A stretch of DNA of 64,000 nt from Streptomyces puniciscabiei (GCF_006715785.1 NZ_VFNX01000002.1:186001-250000), one strand, 5' to 3'; positions 17,757 to 27,291 are shown, counted from the first letter of the stretch. Numbers and translations: made by a program. The notes: a model not told the origin generated them from the sequence alone.

Positions 17757-18588
17757 GGGTGTTGCAGAAGGCTCGGTGGCGGGCATTTTGCCTGTATGGG
17801 CGGGGTGTTGCGGGCTGAGCCGGTGTGGGTGGAGACGTTCACCGGGTTGCGGATGGGGCGCTTCGAGAAGCTGCTTCGGGTGGTGCGGGAGCGGGGCGGC
17901 AACGGTCCCGGCGGTGGCCGGCCGTGGTGTCTTCCACTGGCCGAGCGGGTACTGCTGGTTGCCGTCCATTACCGCACGAACCTCACCATGCGGCAGCTCG
18001 CCCCGCTCTTCGGCTGCTCACCTGCCACCGTCTGCCGGGTCATCCAGCGCTTGCGACCATTGCTTGCGCTGGAGCCGGCGCCCGGGCCGGTGCCAGGCGT
18101 CGACCGGTTATGGATCGTGGACTGCACCCTGGTCCCGGTCCGGGACCGTAAGGTCGCAGCCTCCTCACGCAACTACCGGTTCTCGGCGAATGTGCAGGTC
18201 ATCATCGATGCCGACACCCGCCTGCTGGTGGCCTCCGCCCGGCCGGCACCCGGCAACAAGGCAGATGCACACGTCTGGCGCGAGTCGGACCTGCCGGCCG
18301 TGGCGGCGGGCACGACGGTGATCGCGGACGGCGCCTACCTGGGCACCGGGCTGATTGTCCCGCACCGCAGACGAGCCGGACGTCCCCTCCTGCGCGGCCA
18401 GGAGGAAGACAACGCCGAACACCGACGCGTACGGGCCCGCGTCGAGCACACCTTCGCCCGTATGAAGAACTGGAAGATCCTCCGCGACTGCCGCCAGAGG
18501 GGCGACGGCCTCCACCACGCCGTCCAGGCCGTAGCCACCATGCACAACCTCGCCATGGCAGGGTGAAACAGCAGGTCAGACATCACCC
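17757..18588 (+). mobile_element. IS5-like insertion sequence, apparently intact
   Basis: It surrounds one full transposase gene. Possible ends are GGGTGTTG at 17757 and, inverted, GGGTGATG ending at 18588, but the match is short, so the exact limits are tentative. The right flank is another, older IS5 remnant. Confidence 0.6.
17796..18566 (+). CDS. IS5-like transposase (DDE_Tnp_4)
   Basis: A 256-residue transposase with an undamaged frame. It has an N-terminal helix-turn-helix (NLTMRQLAPLFGCSPATVCR) and a DDE core with Asp in DRLWIVDCTLVPV, Asp in TTVIADGAYLGTGL, and Glu in RARVEHTFARMKNWKILRDC. It is a different element from the one at 10818. Several decayed copies of the same broad family lie at 43370-43640, 52310-52465 and 54353-54605. 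Confidence 0.86.
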   Translation: MGGVLRAEPVWVETFTGLRMGRFEKLLRVVRERGGNGPGGGRPWCLPLAERVLLVAVHYRTNLTMRQLAPLFGCSPATVCRVIQRLRPLLALEPAPGPVPGVDRLWIVDCTLVPVRDRKVAASSRNYRFSANVQVIIDADTRLLVASARPAPGNKADAHVWRESDLPAVAAGTTVIADGAYLGTGLIVPHRRRAGRPLLRGQEEDNAEHRRVRARVEHTFARMKNWKILRDCRQRGDGLHHAVQAVATMHNLAMAG

Positions 18589-18639
18589 AGACACGCCCGC
18601 CACCGATCACGTGTCCTGCCCCGCGAAGCGTTCTGTCCC

Positions 18640-19480
18640 TGGCAGACGGTATGGGTGCGCCATCGCAGGTGGGCGGCTGACGGCACATGGGACACGGTTC
18701 TGGCCCAGCTGACCGCCCACCGACGGAATCGGCTGGACGGGCCCGGTCGACTCGACGATCGACCGGACCCACCAACTCGCCACGAACACACGCCGGCCGG
18801 AGAAGACACCGGCGCCGCCACCTGCCGCAGCGAGGGCGAAGCTCCTGCCACCAGGGGCGAGCCGGCCGGCCATGCAACAGGCCGATCCCGCGGTGGCCTG
18901 GCAACCAAGATGCATCAGGACGTGGACACCGGACGCGCTGCTCGCAGACAAGGCGTACTCCTAGAACGGATCCGCGCAGACCTCGCGGCCCGTGGCATCC
19001 GCACGGTGATCCCTGAGCGCACACCGCTGCCTGGGAACGCGGGTTCCTCCAATCCCGGTAAGCCGCTGCCCTTGGCCAGTCCGCGTGATCACCAGCTCTC
19101 GGTCCGACAAGGGCGCGGAAACCGTGTCGAACGCCACGAGGAGATGTGACTCAAGTGGGGCCTGAACGCCATGCGGTCCAGGACTCCGGTCTCCATATGG
19201 GGCAGCGGCCGGTGCCGGACTGCACCCTGCGCAGCCGATGAATAGTTGGCACCACGTCCACCGTTGATCCGGCCAGGCGGCCACGACGCCTGCGTTCTCC
19301 TCGCTGGTAAGGGTGACGCACGCGCAGCAGACCTGCCTTCCGGCACAGATGCGGCATGTCCAAGTGTCGGCACATGAAGCGCAACACGGTCGAACGGGCG
19401 ATCACAAGCTGAAACAGTTCCGGGCCGTCGCCACCCGCTACGAACAAGCGCGGATACATCTACGTTGGCACCGTTACCGC
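18640..19480 (+). pseudogene. Decayed IS5-family transposase
   Basis: Scattered in-frame blocks of one IS5 transposase are RHRRWAADGTWDTVLAQLTA, GRSRGGLATKMHQDVD, LRIRADLAARGIRTVIPER-like text near 18960-19020, RGNRVERH, and QFRAVATRYEQARIHL at about 19418-19465. Internal deletions and an unrelated ~220-base stretch (about 19150-19370) separate them. No functional frame remains. Confidence 0.65.
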
Positions 19481-19511
19481 TGCCGCAGTCATGATCCGGC
19501 CCCGATCCTGA

Positions 19512-20174
19512 TCAAGACTCCCCAGTTCGATTGCCGGCGCCCCAGAAGAACGGGCCAGCTGTCGGCGTAACTGTGACGTCCCAGCCGAGCTCGCGAAGCT
19601 GTTTTTCCAGCTCTGCCGGCTCGTACGGAACTTTCACGATTCGGTAGGCCGTCCCATCAGGGATGCGCCGCTCGATGGTGGACGATTCCGGGCCCTCGAC
19701 GAGCTCCTCTGGCGTGCGGTAGTGGTCATCGACGAAGAACACCCGGCCCTGGGGCGCGAGGGCGGTGCTCACCAGAGACCAGAAGGACTCGAATCGCCTG
19801 GCTGGCACGTGCGAGAGCCAGCACCCCATGAAGACGACGTCATAACGGCGGTCAGGTTCCCAGGCAAACAGGTCAGCCTCGACGAATCTCACCCGGGCAC
19901 CATCAGAGACACGGCTCGCGGCGATCGCGAGCATTTCCTGGGACGCATCGACGGCAGTGACGTCGCTGGCGTGGCGGAGCAGCTGAGGGGTCCAGGTGCC
20001 CGGACCGCAGGCCAGTTCCAACACACTGCCAGCCGGCCGGAAGGCGTCGAGCGCCTCAGCCAGCTCAGCGCCGCCGGGAAGATCGAGGAGCTGGTCAAGG
20101 TAGTCCGGGGCAAGGGCACTGTAGTAGGCACGCTGTTCGGACAGGAGCTGTTCCTGAGCTGATCCGGTGTTCAC
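19512..20174 (-). CDS. Class I SAM-dependent methyltransferase
   Basis: A 220-residue Rossmann-fold methyltransferase. Motif I is GSVLELACGPGTWTPQLL, the acidic residue of motif II lies in VTAVDASQEML, and motif IV is in YDVVFMGCWLSHVPARRFES. The tail carries FFVDDHYRTPEELVEGPES. This pattern resembles small-molecule methyltransferases; the substrate is unknown. The ATG at 20174 gives the usual N-terminal helix (LLSEQRAYYSALAPDYLDQL). It is a single gene facing IS debris on one side and a recombination scar on the other. Confidence 0.85.
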   Translation of the reverse strand: MNTGSAQEQLLSEQRAYYSALAPDYLDQLLDLPGGAELAEALDAFRPAGSVLELACGPGTWTPQLLRHASDVTAVDASQEMLAIAASRVSDGARVRFVEADLFAWEPDRRYDVVFMGCWLSHVPARRFESFWSLVSTALAPQGRVFFVDDHYRTPEELVEGPESSTIERRIPDGTAYRIVKVPYEPAELEKQLRELGWDVTVTPTAGPFFWGAGNRTGES

Positions 20175-20295
20175 AGCGCCACTGTGGGACTTGCCCCAGG
20201 GGCAAGGTCAACCCTCAGAAGTTGTTTCCTTTGATGTCCGTACGGCTTGCAGCGTCGGTCCTGCGTCGCCTCACTGGCCCACGGAAGCTGTAGGT

Positions 20296-20412
20296 GGTGT
20301 CAAGGCGCCGTGGCTGCCTGCATGATCTCGTGCCAGGGCGTGGCGTCGAAGATCAGGCGGATGGTGTCGATGGGGCCGTTGGTGAGGTGGAAGTGTTCGG
20401 CGGTGCGTTGGG
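20296..20412 (-). pseudogene. C-terminal fragment of an unidentified protein at a junction
   Basis: Read leftward, 38 codons give RTAEHFHLTNGPIDTIRLIF, then DATPWHEIMQAATAP and a stop. The text is protein-like but its 5' side abuts the truncated MerR gene of the other strand. It looks like the end of a gene left by a deletion. I do not recognise the family. Confidence 0.4.
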
Positions 20413-20709
20413 GCACTCACCGTGCGTCGCGATGGCAACGGCCACCGCGTCTACGACGACAACGCCGTGGAACAGGCACGCACAGTTCTGAAACTGCGGC
20501 GCGTCGGTCTCTCGTTGCCTGAGGTCACCGCCGCCATGGTGCCGAAGAAGTCGGCGGCGCAGGCGGTCGTAAGGGCGAAGATCGCTGAACTCGAAGGCGA
20601 AGTCGTCCAGAGGCAGGAGGCGATCACCTTCCTGCAGCACACCGTTGTGTGTCGGCATCGCTTCCTCGACGACTGTCCGCACTGCGCGACGTTCGTCCGT
20701 GAAGCCTGA
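20413..20709 (+). pseudogene. MerR-family regulator lacking its N-terminal DNA-binding half
   Basis: The frame reads LTVRRDGNGHRVYDDNAVEQ, then ARTVLKLRRVGLSLPEVTAA and a C-terminal coiled-coil AKIAELEGEVVQRQEAITFL, ending with Cys-containing CRHRFLDDCPHCATF. The first helix-turn-helix and half the wing (the usual ALRYYERAGLL part) are missing because sequence from another gene begins at about 20412. An ATG at 20422 allows a 95-residue product, but it could not bind DNA in the normal way. Confidence 0.68.
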
Positions 20710-21012
20710 GCCGCCCACCCGCTGGGAAGCCCAAGCGCCAGCGGTCCCCCTGGTGCCCTTCCTCGCAGCAACGTATGGCCGACTCTGCCGTCATCAACGT
20801 CATGACCCGCAACAGCCGGCTGACCCGGTCGACACCGCCGCGGTCGGCCAGGAGGGAGATGTGAGCTGAAGTCCCCATCGTCAAGGGCGAATTCGGGCGA
20901 GCTGGACGGGACTTACTGCCCCTTATGACGCGGCAAGCCCCGCCGCCGTCCGCAGCGGACGGGCGGGCGTGCGAAGATCCAAGAGTCGGATAAGCGCACT
21001 TGGAAGGTGGCT

Positions 21013-21564
21013 ATGTTCGTGATTTCCCTGGGGGACGGGGCCGAGCTGCGGCCGTTGGAGCCGTGGCAGGCCGAGGAGTTCCTAGCGCATATGGACCGGG
21101 GCCGGGACTTCATCGGTCAGCACATGGAACTGCCCGATCTCGCCTCAGACCTCGACTCCGCCCGCAGCTATCTCCAGCTTTACGCCGACAAGGCAGCCAC
21201 CGACACCGGCCGACTGTACGGAATCTGGCTCGACGGCACCCTCGTGGGTGGAGTCTCCTTCCCCAAATTCGACGCCGCCGCAGGCACCTGCGAGGTCGGC
21301 TGCTGGCTGGAGCCTGCTGCCACAGGCCGTGGCCTGGTCGGACGTGCAGCACGGATAATCATCGACTGGGCGTGCAACGAACGCGGCATCCACCGGGTGC
21401 AGTGGCTGGTGTCGCCGAAGAACACGCCCAGCATCAACGTCGCCAAGCGGCTCGGCATGACCCGTGAGGGCGTCCTGCGCGAAACCTACCTCTACCGGGG
21501 CGTCCGCCACGACGCCGAGGTCTGGTCGGTGCTGGCGCGGGAGTGGCAAGCCCTGGCCAACTGA
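21013..21564 (+). CDS. GNAT family N-acetyltransferase (RimJ/RimL type)
   Basis: A 183-residue acetyltransferase. The central strand pair GTLVGGVSFPKFDAAAGTCE leads into EVGCWLEPAATGRGLVGRAA, where the acetyl-CoA loop (TGRGLVGRA) sits. The end, NVAKRLGMTREGVLRETYLY, then RGVRHDAEVWSVL, is typical of RimL-like enzymes. ATG 21013 follows GGAAGGTGG directly; GTG 21007 would lie within that site. Ribosomal-protein or antibiotic acetylation are both possible. No operon partner is present. Confidence 0.88.
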   Translation: MFVISLGDGAELRPLEPWQAEEFLAHMDRGRDFIGQHMELPDLASDLDSARSYLQLYADKAATDTGRLYGIWLDGTLVGGVSFPKFDAAAGTCEVGCWLEPAATGRGLVGRAARIIIDWACNERGIHRVQWLVSPKNTPSINVAKRLGMTREGVLRETYLYRGVRHDAEVWSVLAREWQALAN

Positions 21565-21769
21565 GCGGTCCTTTGATGTGCCGTTTCTCCATGTTCACAG
21601 CTGTCGAACCGTCCGGTCCGCAGGAAGGGCAGGCTGCCGCTTAAGCGACTCGCCCCTGACCATGGAGCGAAGCCCACGGTGCGCGTCACCGCTCCCGACT
21701 CGACCGACTCTCCTGCAAAAGCAATCCTCACCCGGCGCGAACGACCGCTACGGGAAACGGACTTGACCT

Positions 21770-21880
21770 TCTTCAGTTGGAAAGTCTGCGGTGGCTGATG
21801 AGGGCTGCGGCGATTCCGACGAACGCCATGAAGTGTTCGGCCTTGCCCTCGTAGCGGCGGTGCGGGCGTCGGCAGCCGGC
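21770..21880 (-). pseudogene. IS5-family transposase C-terminal scrap
   Basis: The leftward strand reads RRYEGKAEHFMAFVGIAAAL, then ISHRRL, the usual last residues of an IS5 transposase (RYERRAEHFLAL-type). About 35 codons survive. Confidence 0.65.
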
Positions 21881-21969
21881 GAGCACGACCTTTTGTGGTC
21901 AACGGTGGCTTCACAGCTGCCTGGGGTAGCCCGGGCAAGCTGTCGGTGGCAGCTGCTACGAATGTCGAC

Positions 21970-22275
21970 ATGACCGACGACGAGATCATCCATAGGATCC
22001 GAGAGCAGGATGCGGCTGGCGAACTGCCGCCGCCGGCGCCGCCCGAGGCCGTGGCCGAGCTTGAGGCCGTGGTGGGGCATCCGATGCCGCCGCTCCTCAA
22101 GCGGATCTATCTCGAAGTCGCCGACGGTGGGTTCGGCCGCTGAGGTGAGGCTTTGTCCCTTACCCCGAAGACCTCACACTGGCCGAACGGCTCTGCGGGT
22201 GGCTGGACGGACATTCGGACTTTCCGGCAGCGCCCGCCGGTCCGTACTGCCCAGTACTCCAGCTGTAGATCGCGA
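21970..22275 (+). pseudogene. SMI1/KNR4-like immunity-type protein, broken
   Basis: The first 58 residues (IIHRIREQDAAGELPPPAPP, then VAELEAVVGHPMPPLLKRIY and LEVADGGFGR) match the start of SMI1/KNR4 (SUKH) domain proteins, which often act as immunity proteins to toxins. A stop at 22143 and a frame change follow. In another frame DLTLAERLCGWLDGH and SDFPAAPAGPYCPVLQL continue the fold before a second stop. No linked toxin gene is seen. Confidence 0.6.
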
Positions 22276-22351
22276 TCTTGCTGCTTGGGTACCGGGTCTC
22301 GGGCCGAGCTGATCCCCGCCTCGATCGGTGCGGTCCGATGTACTTGCGGTC

Positions 22352-22564
22352 TCAGCTGGACTGGTCAGCGGAGGGGCTGACGGCCCTGTCCGTGCCGTAG
22401 AGGCGGCCCTGGTCGCACAAGGCGTCGATCTCGGCGTTGTCTTCCTCGCTCAGTTGCGCATCCAGCGCGACACTGATGACGCGTCGGGCGCGAGCCAATC
22501 GCGGAGCGACATCCCAGTCTGCGATGAATCTGCCGACCGTGTACTCGTCGGCGGTTCCGGACAT
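22352..22564 (-). CDS. Small hypothetical protein (70 aa)
   Basis: The frame MSGTADEYTVGRFIADWDVA, then PRLARARRVISVALDAQLSE and EDNAEIDALCDQGRLYGTD has normal composition and a complementary charge pattern, suggesting a real small cytoplasmic protein. I do not recognise a family. The start is ATG 22564 or GTG 22570. It lies just downstream of an IS remnant, and the read-through tail of the M48 protease overlaps it in another frame. Confidence 0.45.
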   Translation of the reverse strand: MSGTADEYTVGRFIADWDVAPRLARARRVISVALDAQLSEEDNAEIDALCDQGRLYGTDRAVSPSADQSS

Positions 22565-24623
22565 GTCCACCAGACGATTCCACTCCAGAGTTGATGCTCG
22601 GGCTCAGATCCCGAAAGCGTTCGAGGCCCTGATGGGCCGCATCGCGGGACGGTTCGTCCGTGTGGAACCCCGGCGCCGGGCCCGGGCGTTCGTGCTCGGG
22701 CTGTTGCCGGAACTGCCGCGCAAGAACTGCTGGACCCTCGCAGAGAAGGCCGGGGACGCGAAGATGGCCTCGTGCAGGTAGTGGCAGCCGGTGGCCCGGG
22801 AGACGCCGGCGTCGCGGGCCAGCAATGCGCGCAGCCGCGCTCGCGGAACCAGTGGAGCACCAGCACCGCCTGCTGGAACGGGCCCAGCGCCCGGGACCTT
22901 GTCGACGTGCCGGCGGTGGGCGACCAGCAGGCGGGCGAGGAACTCGACGACGTGGCGCGGGAGGTCGAGCGTGGCAGCATAGGTGACCAACGTGAAGCCT
23001 CTGGTTCAGCGGACGTTCTCGTGAGTGGGAAGCGTCCTGAGCAGGGCGCGCAGGGGGGGCGGTGTCGGGCGTGTCGGCGACGGCCGCGTCGAGGGCGTCG
23101 TCCATGCCCTTCTCCCACAGCTCGGGCAGGGCGAGTCCGGGTTGCCCCGACCACGCGATGTCCGGAGTGGCGTGTCCGGCCTCGGCGAGGCGCAGGTGGA
23201 CCATGCCCGCGAGCCCGTCGAAAACCTTGGGCCGGATGAAGTTGCGGGCGGGCGGGCCGATCAGTCGCGCCGCCTGATGTGGCTTGGGCATGCGGTCGGC
23301 GACAGCCATCCATAGCAGGCCGCGGTCGAACGCGTCGAGTATCTCCTCCAAGCCGGGCAACTGGTCGTTCACCACCCCCTCAGCCGTGGCCTCTCGGCGT
23401 ACGGTCACCGTACTGTCTGCGCCTTGCGCCGATGAGCGAAGCGCCCTTGCGACGGCGACCCGCAGCGGCCGGGACCAGCCCTCGGCGTCGGCCAGCGCGC
23501 GGGCCATGACGAGGTCGTCCCAGCTCATGCGTCGCAGCCGCGCCGCCTCCTGCGGCAGCGTGCGCGCCTCCAGCGCTGCGAACATCCGTTCCGGGTCGTG
23601 CAGCAGGGTGAGCGCGGCCGGCTCGTCGGCCGAGCCATCGGCTCGGTCGTCGGCGGGCAGCTTCTCGATCAGGGCGATCCGTTCGGCGGTCGGCGGGTGC
23701 GAGTCGTACTCGTGCGGCCGCGGCGGACGCTGCCCGGCGGAAAGCGCAGCGAGCCGCTCCCCCGTCCGGGCGGCGAGCAGCCGTTGGAAACCGCCGTGCA
23801 CCTCGCCCACGGGCGGCAGAGCTCCCAGCGGCCCGCCCATCGCGGCGTACGTCTCCAGGTAGTGGGTGTGCGCGGCGGCGAGCACCGGAAGGACGCGCAG
23901 CGCGGCGGCCGTCGCGTCACGGCCCGCGTGCCGGGCGGCCATCTGGTCGGCGGCGAGCTCCTGGTGGCGGGCCACGGACTGCGAGGTCCGCAGGAACATC
24001 CGGGCGTAGCCGACGTACAGGGTGCCGATCGCGTAGTGCAGCCGGGTGCTGCCCTCGCGGAACGCTTCCACCGTGTGCAGTACGGCTTTCCGCCCACGCA
24101 TCGTGACACCGCCGAGCCGGGTGTCGAGGTTGCCGTAGTGCCCGAACTCGTGGGCGAGGACGGCGCACAACTGCGGGACGGTCAGCCCGGCGAGCAACGG
24201 CAGGCCCAGGAACATACGGCGTCGTCCGGGCAGCAGCCCCAGCAGGCGGTTCTGTTCGGCGACCCCCGCGTTGACCTCGGCGACCAGGTAGAGCTCGTCC
24301 GGCGGCCGCTCCCCCGTCACTTCGGCGGCGGCGCGCACCTGTTCCCACAGCTCGGGCTGGTCCTGGGGCGTGACCGCCACCGCGCGGGGCACCGGGCCCA
24401 GACGCCCGGCCCGCAGGAAGACGAACATGCCCCGCAGAATCGCCGCTGCCAGTAGAACGGTGACGGTCAGGACCATGCCTTCGAGCCAGGCCGCCGGCGC
24501 GGTGAACAGCCGTGTCACCAGCAGCCAGTCGAGCGCCGCCATGGCCGACAGCAGAACCACGCCCATCAGATAGAAGCCGGCCAGCAGCACGAGCGCGCGG
24601 ACAGCACGCAGTCGGAACGTCAT
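22365..24623 (-). CDS. M48-family membrane zinc metalloprotease with an IS-derived tail
   Basis: Predicted membrane-bound gluzincin of the HtpX/Ste24 (M48) group. Two N-terminal transmembrane segments (about residues 11-32 and 47-70) precede the zinc-binding motif HEFGH at 158-162. A downstream glutamate-bearing helix (SVARHQELAADQMAARHAG) supplies the third ligand. The native protein reads well to about residue 535 (DALDAAVADTPDTAPPARPA). From about 23010 the same frame runs into an IS5 remnant and stops only at 22365, adding some 215 Arg/Pro-rich residues unlike the rest. So the 3' end was cut by the IS. ATG 24623 with GGGGGA upstream is a good start. Confidence 0.75.
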   Translation of the reverse strand: MTFRLRAVRALVLLAGFYLMGVVLLSAMAALDWLLVTRLFTAPAAWLEGMVLTVTVLLAAAILRGMFVFLRAGRLGPVPRAVAVTPQDQPELWEQVRAAAEVTGERPPDELYLVAEVNAGVAEQNRLLGLLPGRRRMFLGLPLLAGLTVPQLCAVLAHEFGHYGNLDTRLGGVTMRGRKAVLHTVEAFREGSTRLHYAIGTLYVGYARMFLRTSQSVARHQELAADQMAARHAGRDATAAALRVLPVLAAAHTHYLETYAAMGGPLGALPPVGEVHGGFQRLLAARTGERLAALSAGQRPPRPHEYDSHPPTAERIALIEKLPADDRADGSADEPAALTLLHDPERMFAALEARTLPQEAARLRRMSWDDLVMARALADAEGWSRPLRVAVARALRSSAQGADSTVTVRREATAEGVVNDQLPGLEEILDAFDRGLLWMAVADRMPKPHQAARLIGPPARNFIRPKVFDGLAGMVHLRLAEAGHATPDIAWSGQPGLALPELWEKGMDDALDAAVADTPDTAPPARPAQDASHSRERPLNQRLHVGHLCCHARPPAPRRRVPRPPAGRPPPARRQGPGRWARSSRRCWCSTGSASAAARIAGPRRRRLPGHRLPLPARGHLRVPGLLCEGPAVLARQFRQQPEHERPGPAPGFHTDEPSRDAAHQGLERFRDLSPSINSGVESSGGHVRNRRRVHGRQIHRRLGCRSAIGSRPTRHQCRAGCATERGRQRRDRRLVRPGPPLRHGQGRQPLR
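22604..23010 (-). pseudogene. IS5-like transposase N-terminal remnant in the 3' end of the M48 gene
   Basis: Starting at TTG 22990 the leftward frame gives MVTYAATLDLPRHVVEFLAR and LLVAHRRHVD. Then, with shifts, it gives ALGPFQQAVLVLHWFRERG and RDAGVSRATG-YHYLHEAIF-type text. This is the first third of a DDE_Tnp_4 transposase; the catalytic part is gone. Confidence 0.7.
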
Positions 24624-25023
24624 CGGAAGATCCCCCACAGGGCTCGGCCAGCCCGAATGGGCCAACAACGCTCGCGGATCCTACCTCCAGCTCTCCGAGT
24701 AGGTCTGCCGCCCTATTGACCAAGGTAGAGGCCGTGCACGCAGCCCGGCCACATGGACTCGCTAGGGCCACGGTGCAGCCGTCGCCGGGACTCTGGTCAT
24801 AGCGGTACGGCGGTGATCAGCTCGATGTCCATCTTCATGCAGACCACGCCACACTGCCCTGACCTGAAGGACAAGCGTGATCAGGGACACCCAATAACCA
24901 CCAGAACGACACCAAGGTTCTTCGCGCTCGTCACGTGCTGGATCGCCCGCTTCCGGGGCGTGACCCCCGCTGACGTCCTACGCATCGTGCGCAGGTGTGA
25001 CAGCACCGTCACGTCGAACCTGC
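24624..25023. other. Intergenic region, no supported gene
   Basis: About 400 bases between the M48 protease start and the stop of the arylsulfotransferase-like gene. It should hold the protease promoter. No conserved frame or hairpin stands out. Confidence 0.35.
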
Positions 25024-26241
25024 CTACTTCCAGGGGAAGCGGTAGGCGCGATAGCTGTTCACGCCCGTGGGGAACTGGGCCTTGAACACGACCTTCCCCG
25101 AGGCGTTGAACTCGGAGACGTACGGGAGCGACCCCCATCCGACGAAAGCCCCTCCGCGGCGGAGCGGCTGCGCGTTGCCCTGCGAGGACGCGCTGAGGTA
25201 GTCCGGCTGGTTCACAGACTTCACCAGCGTCGCCGTACGCGCCTTCTCGTCCACGCGGACGGTGACGACCCGGCTGAACGGAAGCTCCTCCACCGCCCCG
25301 GCCCCAGTGTTCGCGGCCCCTGCGGACTCGTTGTCGAACCAGCTGTACAGGCCGCCGCCGAGCGGTTCGGGATCGTGCTGCCACGCGAAGATCGTCCCGG
25401 CCGTGTTCAGGTACTGGCCGGGCGCGGCCTGCTCCTTGAACGTGCCGGCCTTGCCGCCGAGCTGCCACAGCACGGTGCCGTTGTGCCGGTCGACCTTGTA
25501 CGTGGTCCACGTGTTCCGGGCATCGACGAGCAGGTCCCCATCGGTGTCGGGCTTCACCGCGTTGATGTGGAACCAGTCCCACGGCTTGCTCGGCGACGAC
25601 GGCAGCGGCTGCTCGCTCTGCGCGTACGGCACGTGATCGGCCGCCTTCCACTGGAACAGGACCCGGCCCGTGCGGATGTCTATCTCCTGCACCACCCCGT
25701 CGATCACCGCCTGGTGCGCGGAGCCGCCGATGTCCGTCAGATCGGCGGTCTCCTGCTTGTACGCCAGGACGAGTGCCGTGCCACGACCGGTGATCAGGAA
25801 CTCGTGCCCGTCGGCGGCGTACCCGTTCCCGGCACGGACCTCGGCGACCTTCCGATACCGGTTGTCATAGATGTAGTTCACGCCACTCGCGAGGGAGCCC
25901 AGCCCGGTGCCCTGCCACCAGGTCAGAACCGGCTTGCCCCGGTAGGTCTGGGCACGGAAGTCCGCCGCCTGCTGGCCGGCCGGCACCTTGTGCGACCACA
26001 CGACACGCCTGGCGTCGCCGTTCAGGATCTCCACACCGCTGGAGTAGGCGCTGTTCGCCGAGTTCGGTGAGACGAAGATGTCCCCCCGGCCCGCTGTGCC
26101 CTTGTCGGTGAGGACAGTCACCGGCGGCAGCGGCTTGCTGTCCGGGGTTGCGGATGCGGTGCCGGCCAGGGGCAGCAGGCCCGTGACGACAGTGGTGGCC
26201 GCAGCGATCAGGACCTGCGCGGGGATGGGCTTGTGACGCAT
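25024..26241 (-). CDS. Secreted arylsulfotransferase (ASST)-family protein
   Basis: A 405-residue protein with a Sec signal peptide (MRHKPIPAQVLIAAATTVVT, cleavage near TASA). The mature part is a beta-propeller of the ASST type: SGVEILNGDARRVVWSHKVP, PVLTWWQGTGLGSLASGVN, then the hallmark WDWFHINAVKPDTDGDLLVD, TWTTYKVDRHNGTVLWQLGG and FAWQHDPEPLGGGLYSWFDN. In ASST enzymes histidines in such loops transfer sulfate between phenolic compounds. Actinobacterial relatives are mostly uncharacterised, so the reaction is uncertain. It is a single gene, with a long upstream region of about 650 bases. Confidence 0.87.
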   Translation of the reverse strand: MRHKPIPAQVLIAAATTVVTGLLPLAGTASATPDSKPLPPVTVLTDKGTAGRGDIFVSPNSANSAYSSGVEILNGDARRVVWSHKVPAGQQAADFRAQTYRGKPVLTWWQGTGLGSLASGVNYIYDNRYRKVAEVRAGNGYAADGHEFLITGRGTALVLAYKQETADLTDIGGSAHQAVIDGVVQEIDIRTGRVLFQWKAADHVPYAQSEQPLPSSPSKPWDWFHINAVKPDTDGDLLVDARNTWTTYKVDRHNGTVLWQLGGKAGTFKEQAAPGQYLNTAGTIFAWQHDPEPLGGGLYSWFDNESAGAANTGAGAVEELPFSRVVTVRVDEKARTATLVKSVNQPDYLSASSQGNAQPLRRGGAFVGWGSLPYVSEFNASGKVVFKAQFPTGVNSYRAYRFPWK

Positions 26242-26898
26242 CAGGTGTCCGTTTCTGGCAGTGCGAAGCCGAACCGGGTCGGCTCGGTCACGGGCATGCG
26301 AAGAAGGCGCGCACCCGGCCGGGTATGCGCGGTGAGAGATGGCAACTACAGGAAGGTGCTCCCGCGCACAGCCGATGAGGCTGTCAGGCGCGGGCGGATA
26401 CCGCTGGAGGCGGAACGGCTCTCAACAGGGGCGACACGCAGCAGAACACACCCGCATGTGGTCGATGTGACCGCGAGTCGTGAGGATCTTCCGCTGCTGC
26501 ATGCGGCAGAACGTAGCCGCGCACGGACCGGAGCGTCAATCACCGTCCACGCAGCGAACAGCATGGCCGACCGGGACTGTTCCGGATCATGCCAGTCCGT
26601 GCGGCCGGCGTACCCCTGTCAATCGCCGTTGGCGACCTCCCGCCGGACCAAGGCGTCAGCTGCTTCCAAGAGGCTCGCCCTTTCCTCCCGGACGGCCTGC
26701 CAGCGGGTGCAGGCCAGGCGGCATCTACCCGAACGGGTGATGTTGCGGCAATTCCACAAGCGACTACTGCAGGTCAGCGCCTCGGACGGGGAGTATCGGG
26801 CGTAGAGTCTTCACCAACTGAGTTTTTAGGCCTAGCTAAAGGTGGCATGCTGATGGGGTGGCAACGAGCGTTGTCTCTCCATGAGTTGGGGGTGAATC
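26242..26898. other. Upstream region of the ASST-family and XRE genes
   Basis: About 650 bases with no intact gene. A minus-strand stretch at about 26630-26730 reads TRWQAVREERASLLEAADAL, which looks like a helical protein fragment but has no start. GGGGGTGA before 26899 is the XRE gene's ribosome binding site. Confidence 0.35.
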
Positions 26899-27231
26899 AT
26901 GGGCATTTTTGCCCGTGACGAGAGCCGGACGACCTTGGCGGCTTCCCGGATAGCGCGGCAGGCTACGGCCTCCCTGGCCGGCGTACTGGCGGGGCGGGGC
27001 AAGACCCGCTCCGATCTGGCGGCGGCGATGGGTGTCAGCCCGGGACGTGTCAGTCAGATCATGTCCGGCGATGCGAACCTGACCGTGCGCACTCTCGCCG
27101 CCGTAGCGGAGGCGCTGGATGCCGACGTCCAGATCACGTTCTGTCCCCGAGGGCAGTCGGCGGACGCCAGGGCCAGCAGCAGCACGGACGCGTCGCGCGT
27201 CAGGAGCAGCGGGCTGCCGGCCCGACACTGA
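26899..27231 (+). CDS. XRE-family helix-turn-helix regulator
   Basis: A 110-residue protein. The helix-turn-helix (TRSDLAAAMGVSPGRVSQIM, then SGDANLTVRTLAAVAEALDA) occupies about residues 36-75, the classical HTH_3 fold as in HigA-type antitoxins. A short disordered Ser/Ala tail follows. No toxin-like gene accompanies it; the convergent neighbour is a membrane protein. GGGGGTGA gives a clear start at 26899. It may act as a solitary regulator or an orphan antitoxin. Confidence 0.8.
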   Translation: MGIFARDESRTTLAASRIARQATASLAGVLAGRGKTRSDLAAAMGVSPGRVSQIMSGDANLTVRTLAAVAEALDADVQITFCPRGQSADARASSSTDASRVRSSGLPARH

Positions 27232-27291
27232 GCCTCGGGCCCGGCACGAGTGCCGCTCGGTCGTCCCGTCGACAGCTGATGCGCCTGTTCG

